Positions 36,474-45,297 of a stretch of 64,000 nucleotides of DNA are shown piece by piece. The translations under genes were made by a program, and so were the position numbers. The stretch is from positions 62,001 through 126,000 of the forward strand of contig NZ_CP031149.1 in NCBI RefSeq assembly GCF_003342675.1, given 5' to 3'. Within the stretch, counting starts at the first letter, position 1; each line of letters begins with the position of its first letter. The stretch comes from Haloplanus rubicundus (GTDB lineage: Archaea; Halobacteriota; Halobacteria; Halobacteriales; Haloferacaceae). The notes beneath the pieces were generated by a model. That model saw only the letters and a list, made by a program, of their open reading frames with translations. It ran no database searches and had not been told where the DNA came from.

Positions 36474-36761
36474 ATGGGAGAACTCGAAACTGAAGCGGAG
36501 AAAACGCGGTCCGAAATTGCATCGTACCTCCGCGAACTGGCCGAGCAACTCGACGGCGACGGCGCTGTGACGCTCGAACTCGGCGGGAAGCAGGTTCAGT
36601 TGGACCCGACGAACCCGGTGACGTTCAAGCTGGAAGGCGAGTCGGACTGGTCCGAAGGGGATACCGAGGCAAAACAGAGTATCGAGTTCGAGTTAGTCTG
36701 GTGGTGTGAGGCACAGACAGCAGAAGAAGGAGTATTGGATATCACTACTGAAGGCCAGTAG
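36474..36761 (+). CDS. Amphi-Trp domain protein
   Basis: 95 residues from ATG 36474. The layout is that of amphi-Trp proteins: an N-terminal helix (TRSEIASYLRELAEQLDG), then strands (GAVTLELGGKQVQLDP, VTFKLEGESDW) and a final strand with paired tryptophans (SIEFELVWWCE). Family members are common and uncharacterised in haloarchaea. A single-gene unit. Confidence 0.75.
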   Translation: MGELETEAEKTRSEIASYLRELAEQLDGDGAVTLELGGKQVQLDPTNPVTFKLEGESDWSEGDTEAKQSIEFELVWWCEAQTAEEGVLDITTEGQ

Positions 36762-36800
36762 TAGCCATTCCTCTCCTCAGGCTGTCTGTATTGAGTCACC

Positions 36801-36884
36801 TTACTGCGGTTGCATGCACTGCCTCAGAGCCTGTTTGGTGTTGTAGGCGGCACCCATCAGAGCGATTTCCCTAAATTCACGGGA
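36801..36884 (-). pseudogene. C-terminal remnant of an IS5-type transposase
   Basis: The reverse strand reads SREFREIALMGAAYNTKQA then LRQCMQPQ and a stop at 36801. This is the conserved tail of haloarchaeal IS5-group transposases. Nothing upstream in the frame matches the rest of the gene. The remaining 400 bases up to the TnpB gene hold no supported gene; a Lys/Asp-rich short reading around 36890-36975 may be another remnant. Confidence 0.5.
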
Positions 36885-37289
36885 TCAAGAACTCTCCCGT
36901 ACGGCGAGCCGATCGAGCGCTTCACGGCCGAGTTCACTGTCTTTGTCATCGAGCGCTGGTTGTGACGCCATGTGTATTCTCGCGTTGTGTGCCTGATCGG
37001 ATGGCGCGAAGATGCGGTCCTGAACCCACCAGCGGCCGGATCGTGAACAAGATTTAGTCTGAATGGCACGCAACGACACAGCCAACTGGAGCCGGTTGAA
37101 GCCAGTGACGACACTAAGCAGGCCGTTTCAGCTTCGCGGTAGCGCGGAGCCCCCTTCCTCAAGGAGCAAACGACACGAAGAGGAGTGAGCGAGTAGGGAG
37201 GGGAGGAGCGCGTGACGAAGCAAAGCACATACGCACTCTCAGACGACTCAACCGCTTTGGTTAAATGGCGTCTCACACTCTCTGAAGGT

Positions 37290-38540
37290 ATGGACGTGCG
37301 TCGAACAGCTGTCGTGAAACTCGACCTTTCTGACGAGCACCGCGACGCACTCCACCGAACCGCCGACCAATACCTGTCCTGCGCGAACCGAACCAGCGAC
37401 TACTGCTGGTCCAACACCTCCTACACCGAGTGTAAAACCAACAAACGAGAGGTCCGAGATGCGCTCTACGCCGAACTCCGCGATGATACAGACCTTCCTG
37501 CACAGCTCGTCCAAGCCGCCATCAAACGCGCCGTCGAAGCCGTCAAAGCGTGCGTCGAACGCTGGAAGAAGCGACAGCGCGTCTCTTGCCCCACGTTCAC
37601 CGCCGAAACAATGGACTACGACACGCGCAGCGCAACCTTCTACCGCAACAACGTATCGCTGGCAACTGTCGAGGGCCGGGTCGAACCATCGTTCGTACTT
37701 CCAGCGGACAGCCCGACGCCGTACGAGCGGTACGTACTCTCCGAGAACCACGAGTTCCGCGAGAGTACACTCCGGTACGATGCGGTGGACGATGAGTTCT
37801 ACACTCACGTTTCGACGCGGCGGGTAGACGGCGACGACACAGAGGTTTCGAGAGATACCGGGCACCCCGACCACACGGTCCTCGGGATCGACCTCGGCGT
37901 CAACAGTCTCGCCGTCTCTTCAACCGGCACGTTCTGGCAGGGAGACGACTACGACCACTGGTGTCGCGAGTTCAAGAAGCGACGCAGCGAGATGCAACAG
38001 CGCGAAACGCAAGCCGCGCACAACGCCTTGCTTCGACTCGGGAATCGTGAGAGAGCGTGGCGAAAGCAGTACATCCACACTGTTGCGAACGAACTCGTCA
38101 CAGAAGCCGTCGAACACGACTGCGACGTGATCGCGTTCGAGGATTTGACCGACATTCGCGAGCGGCTTCCACACGCGACGTGGCACCACGTCTGGGCGTT
38201 TCGACGCCTCTACGAGTACGTCTCGTACAAGGCTCCTGACCACGATGTCTCCGTGGAGCACGTCGAACCGGAATACACGTCCCAACGCTGTTCACGAACG
38301 GACTGTGGGTTCACGCATAAAGACAATCGTCACGGAGAACGCTTCTGTTGCCAGAAGTGTGGGTACGAGGTGAACGCTGATTACAACGGCGCGAAGAATG
38401 TCGGGTTGCGGTACGCTCGAAAGCAGATACACAGACTCCGTTCCTCGCCCATGTCGGGGAGCGGAGACGCAGAAGTAGACCTGCGTGTGAATGGTGGGAC
38501 GGTGAACGGCGACGGGTCCCGGCGTATTGCTGGTGCGTGA
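37290..38540 (+). CDS. tnpB: TnpB-type RNA-guided nuclease (IS200/IS605, IS1341 group)
   Basis: 416 residues from ATG 37290; an upstream extension to 37212 is not expected for the family. The RuvC-like catalytic residues are intact: Asp201 (GIDLGVNS), Glu284 (AFEDLTDI) and Asp364 (NADYNGAKN). A zinc finger at 334-357 (CSRTDCGF, CCQKCGY) lies between the last two. TnpB cuts DNA under guidance of an RNA made from the element's right end, which helps such elements persist. No TnpA transposase is encoded, so the element depends on a partner elsewhere. Confidence 0.9.
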   Translation: MDVRRTAVVKLDLSDEHRDALHRTADQYLSCANRTSDYCWSNTSYTECKTNKREVRDALYAELRDDTDLPAQLVQAAIKRAVEAVKACVERWKKRQRVSCPTFTAETMDYDTRSATFYRNNVSLATVEGRVEPSFVLPADSPTPYERYVLSENHEFRESTLRYDAVDDEFYTHVSTRRVDGDDTEVSRDTGHPDHTVLGIDLGVNSLAVSSTGTFWQGDDYDHWCREFKKRRSEMQQRETQAAHNALLRLGNRERAWRKQYIHTVANELVTEAVEHDCDVIAFEDLTDIRERLPHATWHHVWAFRRLYEYVSYKAPDHDVSVEHVEPEYTSQRCSRTDCGFTHKDNRHGERFCCQKCGYEVNADYNGAKNVGLRYARKQIHRLRSSPMSGSGDAEVDLRVNGGTVNGDGSRRIAGA

Positions 38541-38616
38541 GTGCCGGGAGTCCACATCAAAGCCCCACCCTCAACGAACCGAGGCGCGTCTGCGCCGAGG
38601 GAGGAGGGTGGGGTGG
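38480..38616 (+). ncRNA. Predicted omega RNA (reRNA) of the TnpB element
   Basis: Just after the tnpB stop, nested stems form: outer CCCCACCCTC (38563-38572) with GAGGGTGGGG (38604-38613), and inner GGCGC/GCGCC (38583-38596) around GTCT. Such a right-end hairpin overlapping the 3' end of tnpB is the omega RNA scaffold, and the guide would be the bases directly following the element's end (around 38614-38640). The 5' limit is a guess. Confidence 0.6.
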
Positions 38617-38682
38617 TTTACACTGGCACTACTGGCTCGACCGATAACATCACCAGCGTCGATGCAAAATAGCTCCACAAAT

Positions 38683-39147
38683 ATGGCGACCTACCGTTTC
38701 CGCGTCAAGTACGAGCACGATCCCCGGTCGCTGTGGCGGGACATCATCGTCGGGGCGGACCGAACCCTGGACGAGTTCCAGTCGGTGCTCAACAGCGCGG
38801 TCGGACTGAACCAGGATCATCTCTGGTTCTTCGGAACTGACCAAGACTACTGGGACAGCGACGTCCAGTACAAGCGCCCTGGAGAGATCGAACAATCCCC
38901 AGACGGAATGTTGCGCGGTGGCGAGGAGTATGACGCGGGCGAGACGACGGTCGGTCAGATGGCCCGTCAGTTGGACTTAGACGAACGCGACCGGATTTGC
39001 TACCTCTTCGACTACGGTGACGAATGGCGCTTCTATGCCATCCTCAAGGAGATCAACGAGGGCGGAACCAGCGATACAGAGCCGGAAGTCGTTAAAAAGA
39101 AAGGCGAGCCTGTCGAGCAGTATCCGCCGCCCGGCGAAGGCTGGTAG
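38683..39147 (+). CDS. Plasmid pRiA4b ORF-3-like protein
   Basis: 154 residues from ATG 38683 (ATG 38662 is also in frame). It contains the family hallmarks: MATYRFRVKYEHDPRSLWRD, TLDEFQSVLNSAVGLNQDHL, and YLFDYGDEWRFYAIL near the end. These plasmid-associated proteins (also called IS1096 passenger TnpR-like) are common on mobile elements and of unknown function. The fold is predicted alpha/beta; no catalytic motif is known. Confidence 0.8.
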   Translation: MATYRFRVKYEHDPRSLWRDIIVGADRTLDEFQSVLNSAVGLNQDHLWFFGTDQDYWDSDVQYKRPGEIEQSPDGMLRGGEEYDAGETTVGQMARQLDLDERDRICYLFDYGDEWRFYAILKEINEGGTSDTEPEVVKKKGEPVEQYPPPGEGW

Positions 39148-39183
39148 TCATCCTGAGGAATATCTGGGGCGAAGCGGCCCCGG

Positions 39184-40542
39184 TCAGTGTCGGTGATCAG
39201 GGGCGCGTCCGTCGATGGCGTGCGCCTCTGCCAACTCCACCACATCGTAGACGTGAATCCCTGATTTGAACCAGAGAACGCGGTCTCTCGCCTCCTCAAA
39301 ATCGTCCGCTGAGCACTCTAACCGCTCCGACACTGCGACAAGCAAGTGGTCGAGATCGGCCCCTCGAATTTTCGCTAGCTTCTCATTGAGGTACTCGGGT
39401 GTCCAGAAGCCCACGATTTCGAAGATTGCTCGTCGTCCGTCCGGATGTTCGATCGCGAAGTCGGGGATCATCACTTCGGCACCGAGATCGAAGACATCGT
39501 CTTCTCGGACAAGTTCCCACTCCGTATTCGCTCGTTCCCACTTGTTGGCGAGCGTCCGTTCGACATCGCTATCGAAGCGGTTGCCAGCGCTGTAATGGGA
39601 ATCGAGGCCCTCAGTATGGTCGAGCATGAACTGACGTGTCTCACCGGAGGTTTCGTCGACGAGAATCGTCGCGGTCATCTCCCACCGATCACAGAGGGGT
39701 AACGCCGGCAGGAAGTTCGCCATGCGAATCCCGTACTTCTGCGATTGGGAGAACAGCGACGCGGGCCCGTCCAGTACGGCCTCGTAGCCGGCGGCTTGGT
39801 CGGTACTCGGGACGCGTTCACCGTCGGCGTTGATCGGATAGATCCGGTGCATCAACCCGAACAGCTTCACGTAGCTGAACACCGTTCCGAAGTGATCCCA
39901 GACGCGAATTCGCATCTCCGTCGCATCGTAGAGCACCGCTTGGGCCAGCGCGAGGTTGTACCGGGTCAACAACCAGTCCACGGTGAGATCCGTGTGTTCG
40001 TACTCCGCGTCGCTGCTGCCGGTCAGGTTGGTCGTCGACGTCGATGTATCATCATCACTGGCGTACTGGTCGGCCGTCCGCGTCCCGATTCGGACGAGTC
40101 GCTTGTTGTCCTCGAGATCGGCGTACATCCCGCGATAACACTCTTCGAGCGACAGTCCGAGGTCGTCGGCGACCGCGCTGTACACCTCCAGTTTCTGTGT
40201 ATCCTCGCCGAGGGTGGGCTGGCGGACGATCGGATAGCGCTCGTTAGCTTTCTCGAAGAGTTGCTGGCGGATCTCGCGCGGTTCGACGGAGGCGACGACC
40301 TTGAATTCGGACTCGTCTTTGAGGAGCTTCGCAAGCCCCTGAACGATCTTGTAGTCGGTATCCGCGACAGTCAACTCGTCAATCGCGTCCTCAAGATCGC
40401 CTTTCGGCTCGCCGAGATGGGCCTCGAACAACTGGAGCAATTCCCGAGCAGTCTTTCGGTAGCGCTCCTCATCAGGATCGATGAACAGCGGCGTAGTCAT
40501 CTCGTCAGTCGTGCGCGAGCGTGCGAGGTCAGCCGTCAGCAT
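39184..40542 (-). CDS. Bax1-like nuclease (DUF790), partner of XPB
   Basis: 452 residues. It is translated from an ATG overlapping the XPB stop by 14 bases. The N-terminal helical DUF790 region (ERYRKTARELLQLFEAHLGE, DLEDAIDEL) leads to a C-terminal PD-(D/E)xK-like site: AEVMIPDFAIEHP, then AIFEIVGFWTPEYL. Bax1 and XPB form a helicase-nuclease machine in archaea that opens and cuts damaged DNA. A chromosomal pair normally exists; this one is likely an accessory copy. Confidence 0.82.
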   Translation of the reverse strand: MLTADLARSRTTDEMTTPLFIDPDEERYRKTARELLQLFEAHLGEPKGDLEDAIDELTVADTDYKIVQGLAKLLKDESEFKVVASVEPREIRQQLFEKANERYPIVRQPTLGEDTQKLEVYSAVADDLGLSLEECYRGMYADLEDNKRLVRIGTRTADQYASDDDTSTSTTNLTGSSDAEYEHTDLTVDWLLTRYNLALAQAVLYDATEMRIRVWDHFGTVFSYVKLFGLMHRIYPINADGERVPSTDQAAGYEAVLDGPASLFSQSQKYGIRMANFLPALPLCDRWEMTATILVDETSGETRQFMLDHTEGLDSHYSAGNRFDSDVERTLANKWERANTEWELVREDDVFDLGAEVMIPDFAIEHPDGRRAIFEIVGFWTPEYLNEKLAKIRGADLDHLLVAVSERLECSADDFEEARDRVLWFKSGIHVYDVVELAEAHAIDGRAPDHRH

Positions 40543-41887
40543 TAGTTGTCACCCCCTCACGGCGTCGCTGGGAGACGTACGTCTCCATCGTATCCTCGGT
40601 GATGATTTCGTAGAGACGGGCGGGCTGGCGGTCGTCAGTGGGCCGCAGGATGCGCCCGAGCCGTTGCGCGTACTGGCGTTTCGAGGCGCTCCCGGAAAGG
40701 ATGATACCAACGTTTGCCGCCGGGACGTCGATGCCTTCGTCGAGGACTTGGGACGTCACGAGCATCGAGTAGTCGCCCGTGCGGAACCGCTCGAGGATCT
40801 CGGTGCGTTCGTCGGTCTTCGTCTGGTGGGTGATACAGGGGACGATGAACTCCTGGGAGATGTCGTAGGCAAAGTCGTTGTTGGCGGTGAAAATGATGGC
40901 GCGGTCGTCGTGATGGCGCTTGATGAGATTGTCGAGCGTGTCGAGTTTCTTCTCGGCGGTGCGGGCGATTCGTTCGGCCCGTTGCTTGGCGATGAGTGCC
41001 CGCCGGCCTTGCGGGTCGTAGGACGTGCGTTTGAGAAACTCCGCATAACCCTCCTCCTTCCAGAGGTTGAACTTGTGACTGTCGACGTAGTCGCGATAGA
41101 TCTGGTACTCCTCGTCGTATTGTTGGCGCTCGTCGGGCGTGAGCTCGACCGACATGTGGATCGTCTCGTATTTGCTGAGGTATTCGCCAGCGAGTTCGTC
41201 GACGTCCTCACGGTAGACGACCGGGCCGAGGAGGTCCTCGAGGAGTTCGTGCTTGCCGTCGGGCCGCTCGTAGGTTGCAGTCAACCCGAGGCGATATGGC
41301 GCGATCATCATCTCGGGGATCTGCCGGTAGGTCGGGGCTGGCAAGTGGTGTTCCTCGTCGACGACGAGCAGGCCGAACCGGTCGCCGTACTCGTTGACGT
41401 AGCGGTAGGCGCTGTCGTAGGTGGTGACGGTGATCGCGGTGACGTCGTGGCTGCCGCCACCGAGGACGCCGACCGGCTCTGTAAGTTGGTCGCCGAAGGC
41501 GTTGGTGAGCGTGGCGTGCCACTGGTTCATCAGGTCGATCGTCGGCGTCACGACGAGCGCGCTGACGCTGGCGTCGGCGATGGCCTGCAGCCCGAGGAAC
41601 GTCTTCCCGCTGCCCGTCGGGAGGACGACACTCCCTCGGCGCCCGTGGTTGATCCAGGCGTCGAGGGCGGCCTGTTGGTAGTCACGCGGTTCGATGTGAA
41701 GTGCCGGCGTAAGTTCGAGGTCGGGGTAGCCCCGGGCAGCATCCTCGCAGGCTGCACCGAATCCATCGCGCAGCGTGGCTTGGTCGTCGCTGCCCGTCCA
41801 TTTGCCGGCCCATTCGAGGAGGGTTCGATACCGATAGGCCTGTGTGCGATGCTCGTCGACGCGGTCGTCCCACTCCGCATGGGGCAC
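40529..41887 (-). CDS. XPB-like DNA helicase
   Basis: 452 residues from GTG 41887. Walker A is LPTGSGKT (89-96), the DEAD-box position is VVDEEHH (Asp177, Glu178), then LGLTATYERPDGKH, and motif VI is QRLGRILRP. This is the Q-motif-less XPB type, paired with Bax1. Homologous sequence continues about 19 codons upstream of the GTG (RIRIEFDDGTLLLRD), but is cut by an in-frame TAG at about 41948 and has no ATG. So the N-terminus has been shortened, and translation must begin at the GTG or at an unusual codon. Confidence 0.82.
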   Translation of the reverse strand: MPHAEWDDRVDEHRTQAYRYRTLLEWAGKWTGSDDQATLRDGFGAACEDAARGYPDLELTPALHIEPRDYQQAALDAWINHGRRGSVVLPTGSGKTFLGLQAIADASVSALVVTPTIDLMNQWHATLTNAFGDQLTEPVGVLGGGSHDVTAITVTTYDSAYRYVNEYGDRFGLLVVDEEHHLPAPTYRQIPEMMIAPYRLGLTATYERPDGKHELLEDLLGPVVYREDVDELAGEYLSKYETIHMSVELTPDERQQYDEEYQIYRDYVDSHKFNLWKEEGYAEFLKRTSYDPQGRRALIAKQRAERIARTAEKKLDTLDNLIKRHHDDRAIIFTANNDFAYDISQEFIVPCITHQTKTDERTEILERFRTGDYSMLVTSQVLDEGIDVPAANVGIILSGSASKRQYAQRLGRILRPTDDRQPARLYEIITEDTMETYVSQRRREGVTTNADG

Positions 41888-42094
41888 ATTCTCGGGTGCG
41901 TCACGGAGTAGGAGGGTTCCGTCGTCGAATTCGATCCGAATTCGCTATGTAGATACATGCGACCGGTCGGATTCAATCTGTGGGTCGCGTTTGAGTGGTT
42001 CCTGTGACTCGACGTGGGGGCGTCGGTGCTTCATACTCTTCGTTCGAAACTAGTGCTCGGTCAATCGCCAATTATCGAAGTTGCAAGGCTAAAA

Positions 42095-42113
42095 CCCCGC
42101 CTTCAGTACGGGG
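42095..42113. repeat. IS200/IS605-type end remnant
   Basis: A small hairpin CCCCG...CGGGG with context aaggctaaaaccccgcc resembles the subterminal hairpin of haloarchaeal IS200/IS605 elements. No transposase accompanies it. The rest of the 350-base gap (41888-42238) shows no gene. Confidence 0.4.
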
Positions 42114-42238
42114 AGAATGTCAAGACACTCTCGGATATACGTACGTGAACGGTTGGGCGAGCAACGCTCACCAGATTGATTTGACGACGACCATCTCCCA
42201 GACAGCAGGCTTTACCGTGCGCCACGCATTTTAAAAGT

Positions 42239-42892
42239 ATGACTTCCAGTAGTCACATGGTGATCGCTGGCGGCGGACGCGTCGGATTCCGGGTCGCAGA
42301 GTTCTTCAAACAACGTGGACACAGCGTGACAGTTATCGAGCAAGATCCGGACCGAGCGCACGAGCAGGACTCGGACGATATTGAAATCGTGATAGACGAC
42401 GCGACACATCCGTCCGTGTTATCAAACGTTATCACGGAGGAGACGACCGTCATCGGTGCCCTAACAGACAGTGACAGCACCAATCTCGCGGTCTGCCTAG
42501 CTGCGAAAACGTTCCAGCCGGACATCCGAACGGTCGCACGTATCACCAATGCCGACGACGAGGAGTTCGAACAACTCGTCGACGAAGTCGTGTTCCCGGA
42601 GCGTGCAAGCGTCAAAACCGCAGTGAACGCACTCAGCGGGAGCGACGTGCGAACGTTCGAGGACGTCACCGGTAAGATGGAGGTGTTCGACATCCGCGTC
42701 GCCCCCGAGTCGCCGATCGCAGGACAGCTTCTCGACGACGCTGACCTTCCGGAGGGGAGCCTCGTGATCTCCGGGGCGGGGGGAGAGCGGACAGCTACCT
42801 CCGAAACGCGACTGGAAGCCGGCGAACGGTATATTATCGCAGCCGATCCTGCTGCCGCAGATAGCGTTATCTCGGCGTTCCGTGGGGAATGA
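42239..42892 (+). CDS. TrkA-N/TrkA-C domain protein (K+ channel or transporter regulator)
   Basis: 217 residues. The N-terminal Rossmann domain has the NAD(H)-binding loop VIAGGGRVGFRVAEFF and an acidic residue ending the second strand (VTVIEQDPDRA). The C-terminal 75 residues form an RCK-C domain (FDIRVAPESPIAGQLLDDAD). Such proteins gate potassium or cation transport with nucleotide ligands. No transporter gene is adjacent; the antiporter fragment at 33576 ended in a similar domain but belongs to a different gene. Flanking insertion-sequence debris suggests the gene was left by a rearrangement. Confidence 0.82.
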   Translation: MTSSSHMVIAGGGRVGFRVAEFFKQRGHSVTVIEQDPDRAHEQDSDDIEIVIDDATHPSVLSNVITEETTVIGALTDSDSTNLAVCLAAKTFQPDIRTVARITNADDEEFEQLVDEVVFPERASVKTAVNALSGSDVRTFEDVTGKMEVFDIRVAPESPIAGQLLDDADLPEGSLVISGAGGERTATSETRLEAGERYIIAADPAAADSVISAFRGE

Positions 42893-42910
42893 GAGACGGC
42901 GGGAGCGCTG

Positions 42911-43213
42911 GTGTTCAAATTTGCGACCCTCTCGATCATCGGGCAGAATATCCGGTCGATTCTTACTGAGTACGGCTATCGCTGGGAGATCGAGAGTGGG
43001 TACAGGTCGATCAAACGGTTCATGGCAGCGACGACGTCGAAGGATTTCGGGCTTCGATTCTTCTACTTCGCGTTTGCGTGTCTGCTGTACTCTATCTGGC
43101 GAGCGGTCGATCTGCTCGTGCAGGTTGAGTTGACCGATGAGTACGAGTACTCGCCTATTGTGACGGCCGACAATACGCTGACGCTGCTGAAGAAGGAGAC
43201 TGGAATCGGGTAG
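42911..43213 (+). pseudogene. C-terminal fragment of an ISH3/IS4-type transposase
   Basis: About 100 codons read TEYGYRWEIESGYRSIKRFM then SKDFGLRFFYFAFACLLYSI, the C-terminal catalytic part (YRxRW-E) of haloarchaeal ISH3/IS4-like transposases. The N-terminal two-thirds is missing; the frame begins at the GTG or ATG just after the TrkA gene. Inactive. The 450 bases that follow hold no further gene. Confidence 0.65.
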
Positions 43214-43671
43214 TGAGGAACTCTATTCGAGTTAGCGTGCCGCTGAGTGGCTACGCTGCTGGAAGTCTCGAAAGATTACCCATATGATTGAGTGTTTGAC
43301 AGGAATAGCTGCTTGGAAAGCAATCTGGATCAGTTTCCGCTGACCGAATCTGTCAAATTCACGCATCACAGCCCCGCTAAACCCGCTGTAGTCTCAACTT
43401 CCACCACGTTCCTTTCGATATATCACTATACAGTTTATTAACTACATCTGAATCCCTAAAGCACGGTATTTCTGCTTTAGAGCCTCTGTATCGCGCGTTT
43501 ACTGAGTTGCATTTTCGAGAGTCGAGTGAGTACTCTTACTTCGATAAGAGTACGTACTTTCAAGCAGGTGGCCGCCGTCTACCAAAGCGAATCCCATGAC
43601 TCCACCTGACATCCCAAGTATTCCCGCTCAGATAGCCCTCGAAGCACGGTTCCACGGAGGCGGTGAGTGAG
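43214..43671. other. Intergenic region with a 9-bp hairpin before the integrase
   Basis: No gene is seen. The main structure is an inverted repeat with perfect arms GTACTCTTA (43530-43538) and TAAGAGTAC (43545-43553), 110 bases before the integrase start. It could be an operator or a recombinase arm-type site. Confidence 0.45.
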
Positions 43672-44913
43672 ATGAGTTCTTCTGGCAACGGCGAGGGCCA
43701 CACGGACGGCCAGGATGATCGGCCGGTCGAGATCGCGGACGTCGTCAAGGATTACCTCACGGACAAGGGCAAAGGAGCGGAAGGAAAGAGCGGGACGTAC
43801 CGCCGGGATGCAAAACGCGAACTCGGCCGCTTTTTCACTTTCCTCGAAGATGAGCGCCCGCGTTCGCCTACGACATTCGAGGAGCTGACTATCCGGGATA
43901 TCCGCCAATACGCTCGCCATCTCGCGACACAGGATTGGACTGAAAGCACGAAGCAGAACTATTACGCCCACATTTCGGCGTTCTGCGGATGGGCGGTACG
44001 CGAGGGATATCTGGACGAGAATCCTGCGTTGAAATCACGGGCAAAAGAGCCACTTCCAGAAGACGACGGACGGAAGACCGAACGCCAACAGGCGTGGTCA
44101 CCCGAGCAGCGAACAGCACTCTTAGAGTACGTCGACGAACAGGCACACGAAGCCATCGACGAAGTGGGCGAGAACCGCTACGAGGCGATCAAAGCGTGTC
44201 GCGACCGAGCGCTCGTCTATCTCCTGTGCTTCTCGGGTGTTCGCGGCGCGGAAGTCCTGGCCGATGTCGCCGACGCCCGACGAGGTCGTGATGGGCTTCG
44301 CTGGTCGGACGTTTCCCTCGAGGACAACACAATCACCGTCCTCGGGAAGAAGGGTGAATGGAGCGATAGGGCTGTCCCACCGTCTGCGATCCCGTCACTC
44401 GAACGCCTCCGGTCAGTACTGAACCCATCGAGTGACGACTGGCCCGTGTTCACGACGCTGTCGTATCCAACCCTCGTCGAGACGTTCAAAGACGAACTCG
44501 TTGAGCAGGACTATACGCGCAAAGAGGCTGAGAGTCTGCATCGCGAGCAGGTGAACGATGGGGACGTCTCGATGATCGAACTCTGCGTCGAGTACGATGT
44601 CGACCCTCCGGCGTTGACGACCCACAGCGCACGGCGGATTTTGCAGCGACTCACAGAGGAAGCAGACATCGACTTGGATGACGACAAACACGGCTATCTT
44701 GCCCCGCACGGCGCTCGTCGGGGAGCTGGCGAAGTGATGGTTCGGGAGTTCGGGTACACGGAGGCGGCACGGCACCTGGATAACTCCGAGGAGGTTGTTC
44801 GCGAGCACTACTCACATATCGAGGCGAGTGAACGCGCTCAGATGGCTGAGACGGCGTTTCAGAATCAGCGACCTAGCCAGAAAGATGTGCCCGACCAGGA
44901 CTCCGACGGGTAG
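43672..44913 (+). CDS. Tyrosine recombinase / integrase (XerC-like)
   Basis: 413 residues from ATG 43672 (GTG 43663 is possible). An N-terminal SAM-like DNA-binding domain (TYRRDAKRELGRFFTFL, then IRQYARHLATQ) precedes the catalytic domain. Catalytic residues appear intact: Arg191 (FSGVRGAEV), Lys near 226 (VLGKKGEWS), His346-x2-Arg349 (PHGARR), His368 (ARHLDNS) and nucleophile Tyr380 (REHYSHI). It can excise, integrate or resolve dimers of the element. Its position before the ParA operon suits multimer resolution of a plasmid. A short attachment site could not be recognised. Confidence 0.88.
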   Translation: MSSSGNGEGHTDGQDDRPVEIADVVKDYLTDKGKGAEGKSGTYRRDAKRELGRFFTFLEDERPRSPTTFEELTIRDIRQYARHLATQDWTESTKQNYYAHISAFCGWAVREGYLDENPALKSRAKEPLPEDDGRKTERQQAWSPEQRTALLEYVDEQAHEAIDEVGENRYEAIKACRDRALVYLLCFSGVRGAEVLADVADARRGRDGLRWSDVSLEDNTITVLGKKGEWSDRAVPPSAIPSLERLRSVLNPSSDDWPVFTTLSYPTLVETFKDELVEQDYTRKEAESLHREQVNDGDVSMIELCVEYDVDPPALTTHSARRILQRLTEEADIDLDDDKHGYLAPHGARRGAGEVMVREFGYTEAARHLDNSEEVVREHYSHIEASERAQMAETAFQNQRPSQKDVPDQDSDG

Positions 44914-44999
44914 CACTCAGCTATCCACTGTGCCCCAGTCAGTAGCGGTCTTAATTTCCGTCATAGTAGTGCTAACATGTTGAATGTTCAAAATGTAGT

Positions 45000-45275
45000 T
45001 ACCGTGAATAATGGAAATAGTGTAACAAATAGTACTAACAGCAACAGCTTTTTTAACAGTAACATCGCTAATAACGGTACTACTGACTATAGTAGTAATA
45101 ATGGTAATACCGCATATACTGTTAAAATCGGTATTACCGTTATTATTGCCGCATTAGTATAGGCCCTACATAGGTTAAAATGCCGAATTGGAGGAATAGA
45201 AGCAGATCAATAATATTATTATTAACGGTAGTACCGTTCTGAACGGTAATCGTCTGACGAACAATTATAACGGTA
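45000..45275. repeat. AT-rich iteron-like array before parA (candidate centromere or operator)
   Basis: The AT-rich 380-base gap between integrase and parA contains ACGGTA or its complement TACCGT at least seven times: 45000, 45074, 45135, 45225, 45232, 45243 and 45270. Two copies form the palindrome AACGGTAgTACCGTT (45224-45238), another CGGTATTACCG (45129-45139). Such arrays upstream of parA usually bind the partition partner protein. A small Asn-rich open frame across this stretch is probably not coding. Confidence 0.65.
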
Positions 45276-45297
45276 TGAAATCAATTTGAGGGTAGTT

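Noticed and set aside
39745-41911. Two long forward open frames opposite the Bax1 and XPB genes
   Set aside because: The reverse strand shows complete helicase and nuclease motifs; the forward readings show none.
44977-45162. A 61-residue Asn-rich open frame in the parA upstream region
   Set aside because: It is built from the AT-rich repeat array; its composition is unlike haloarchaeal proteins, and the repeats explain the sequence better.
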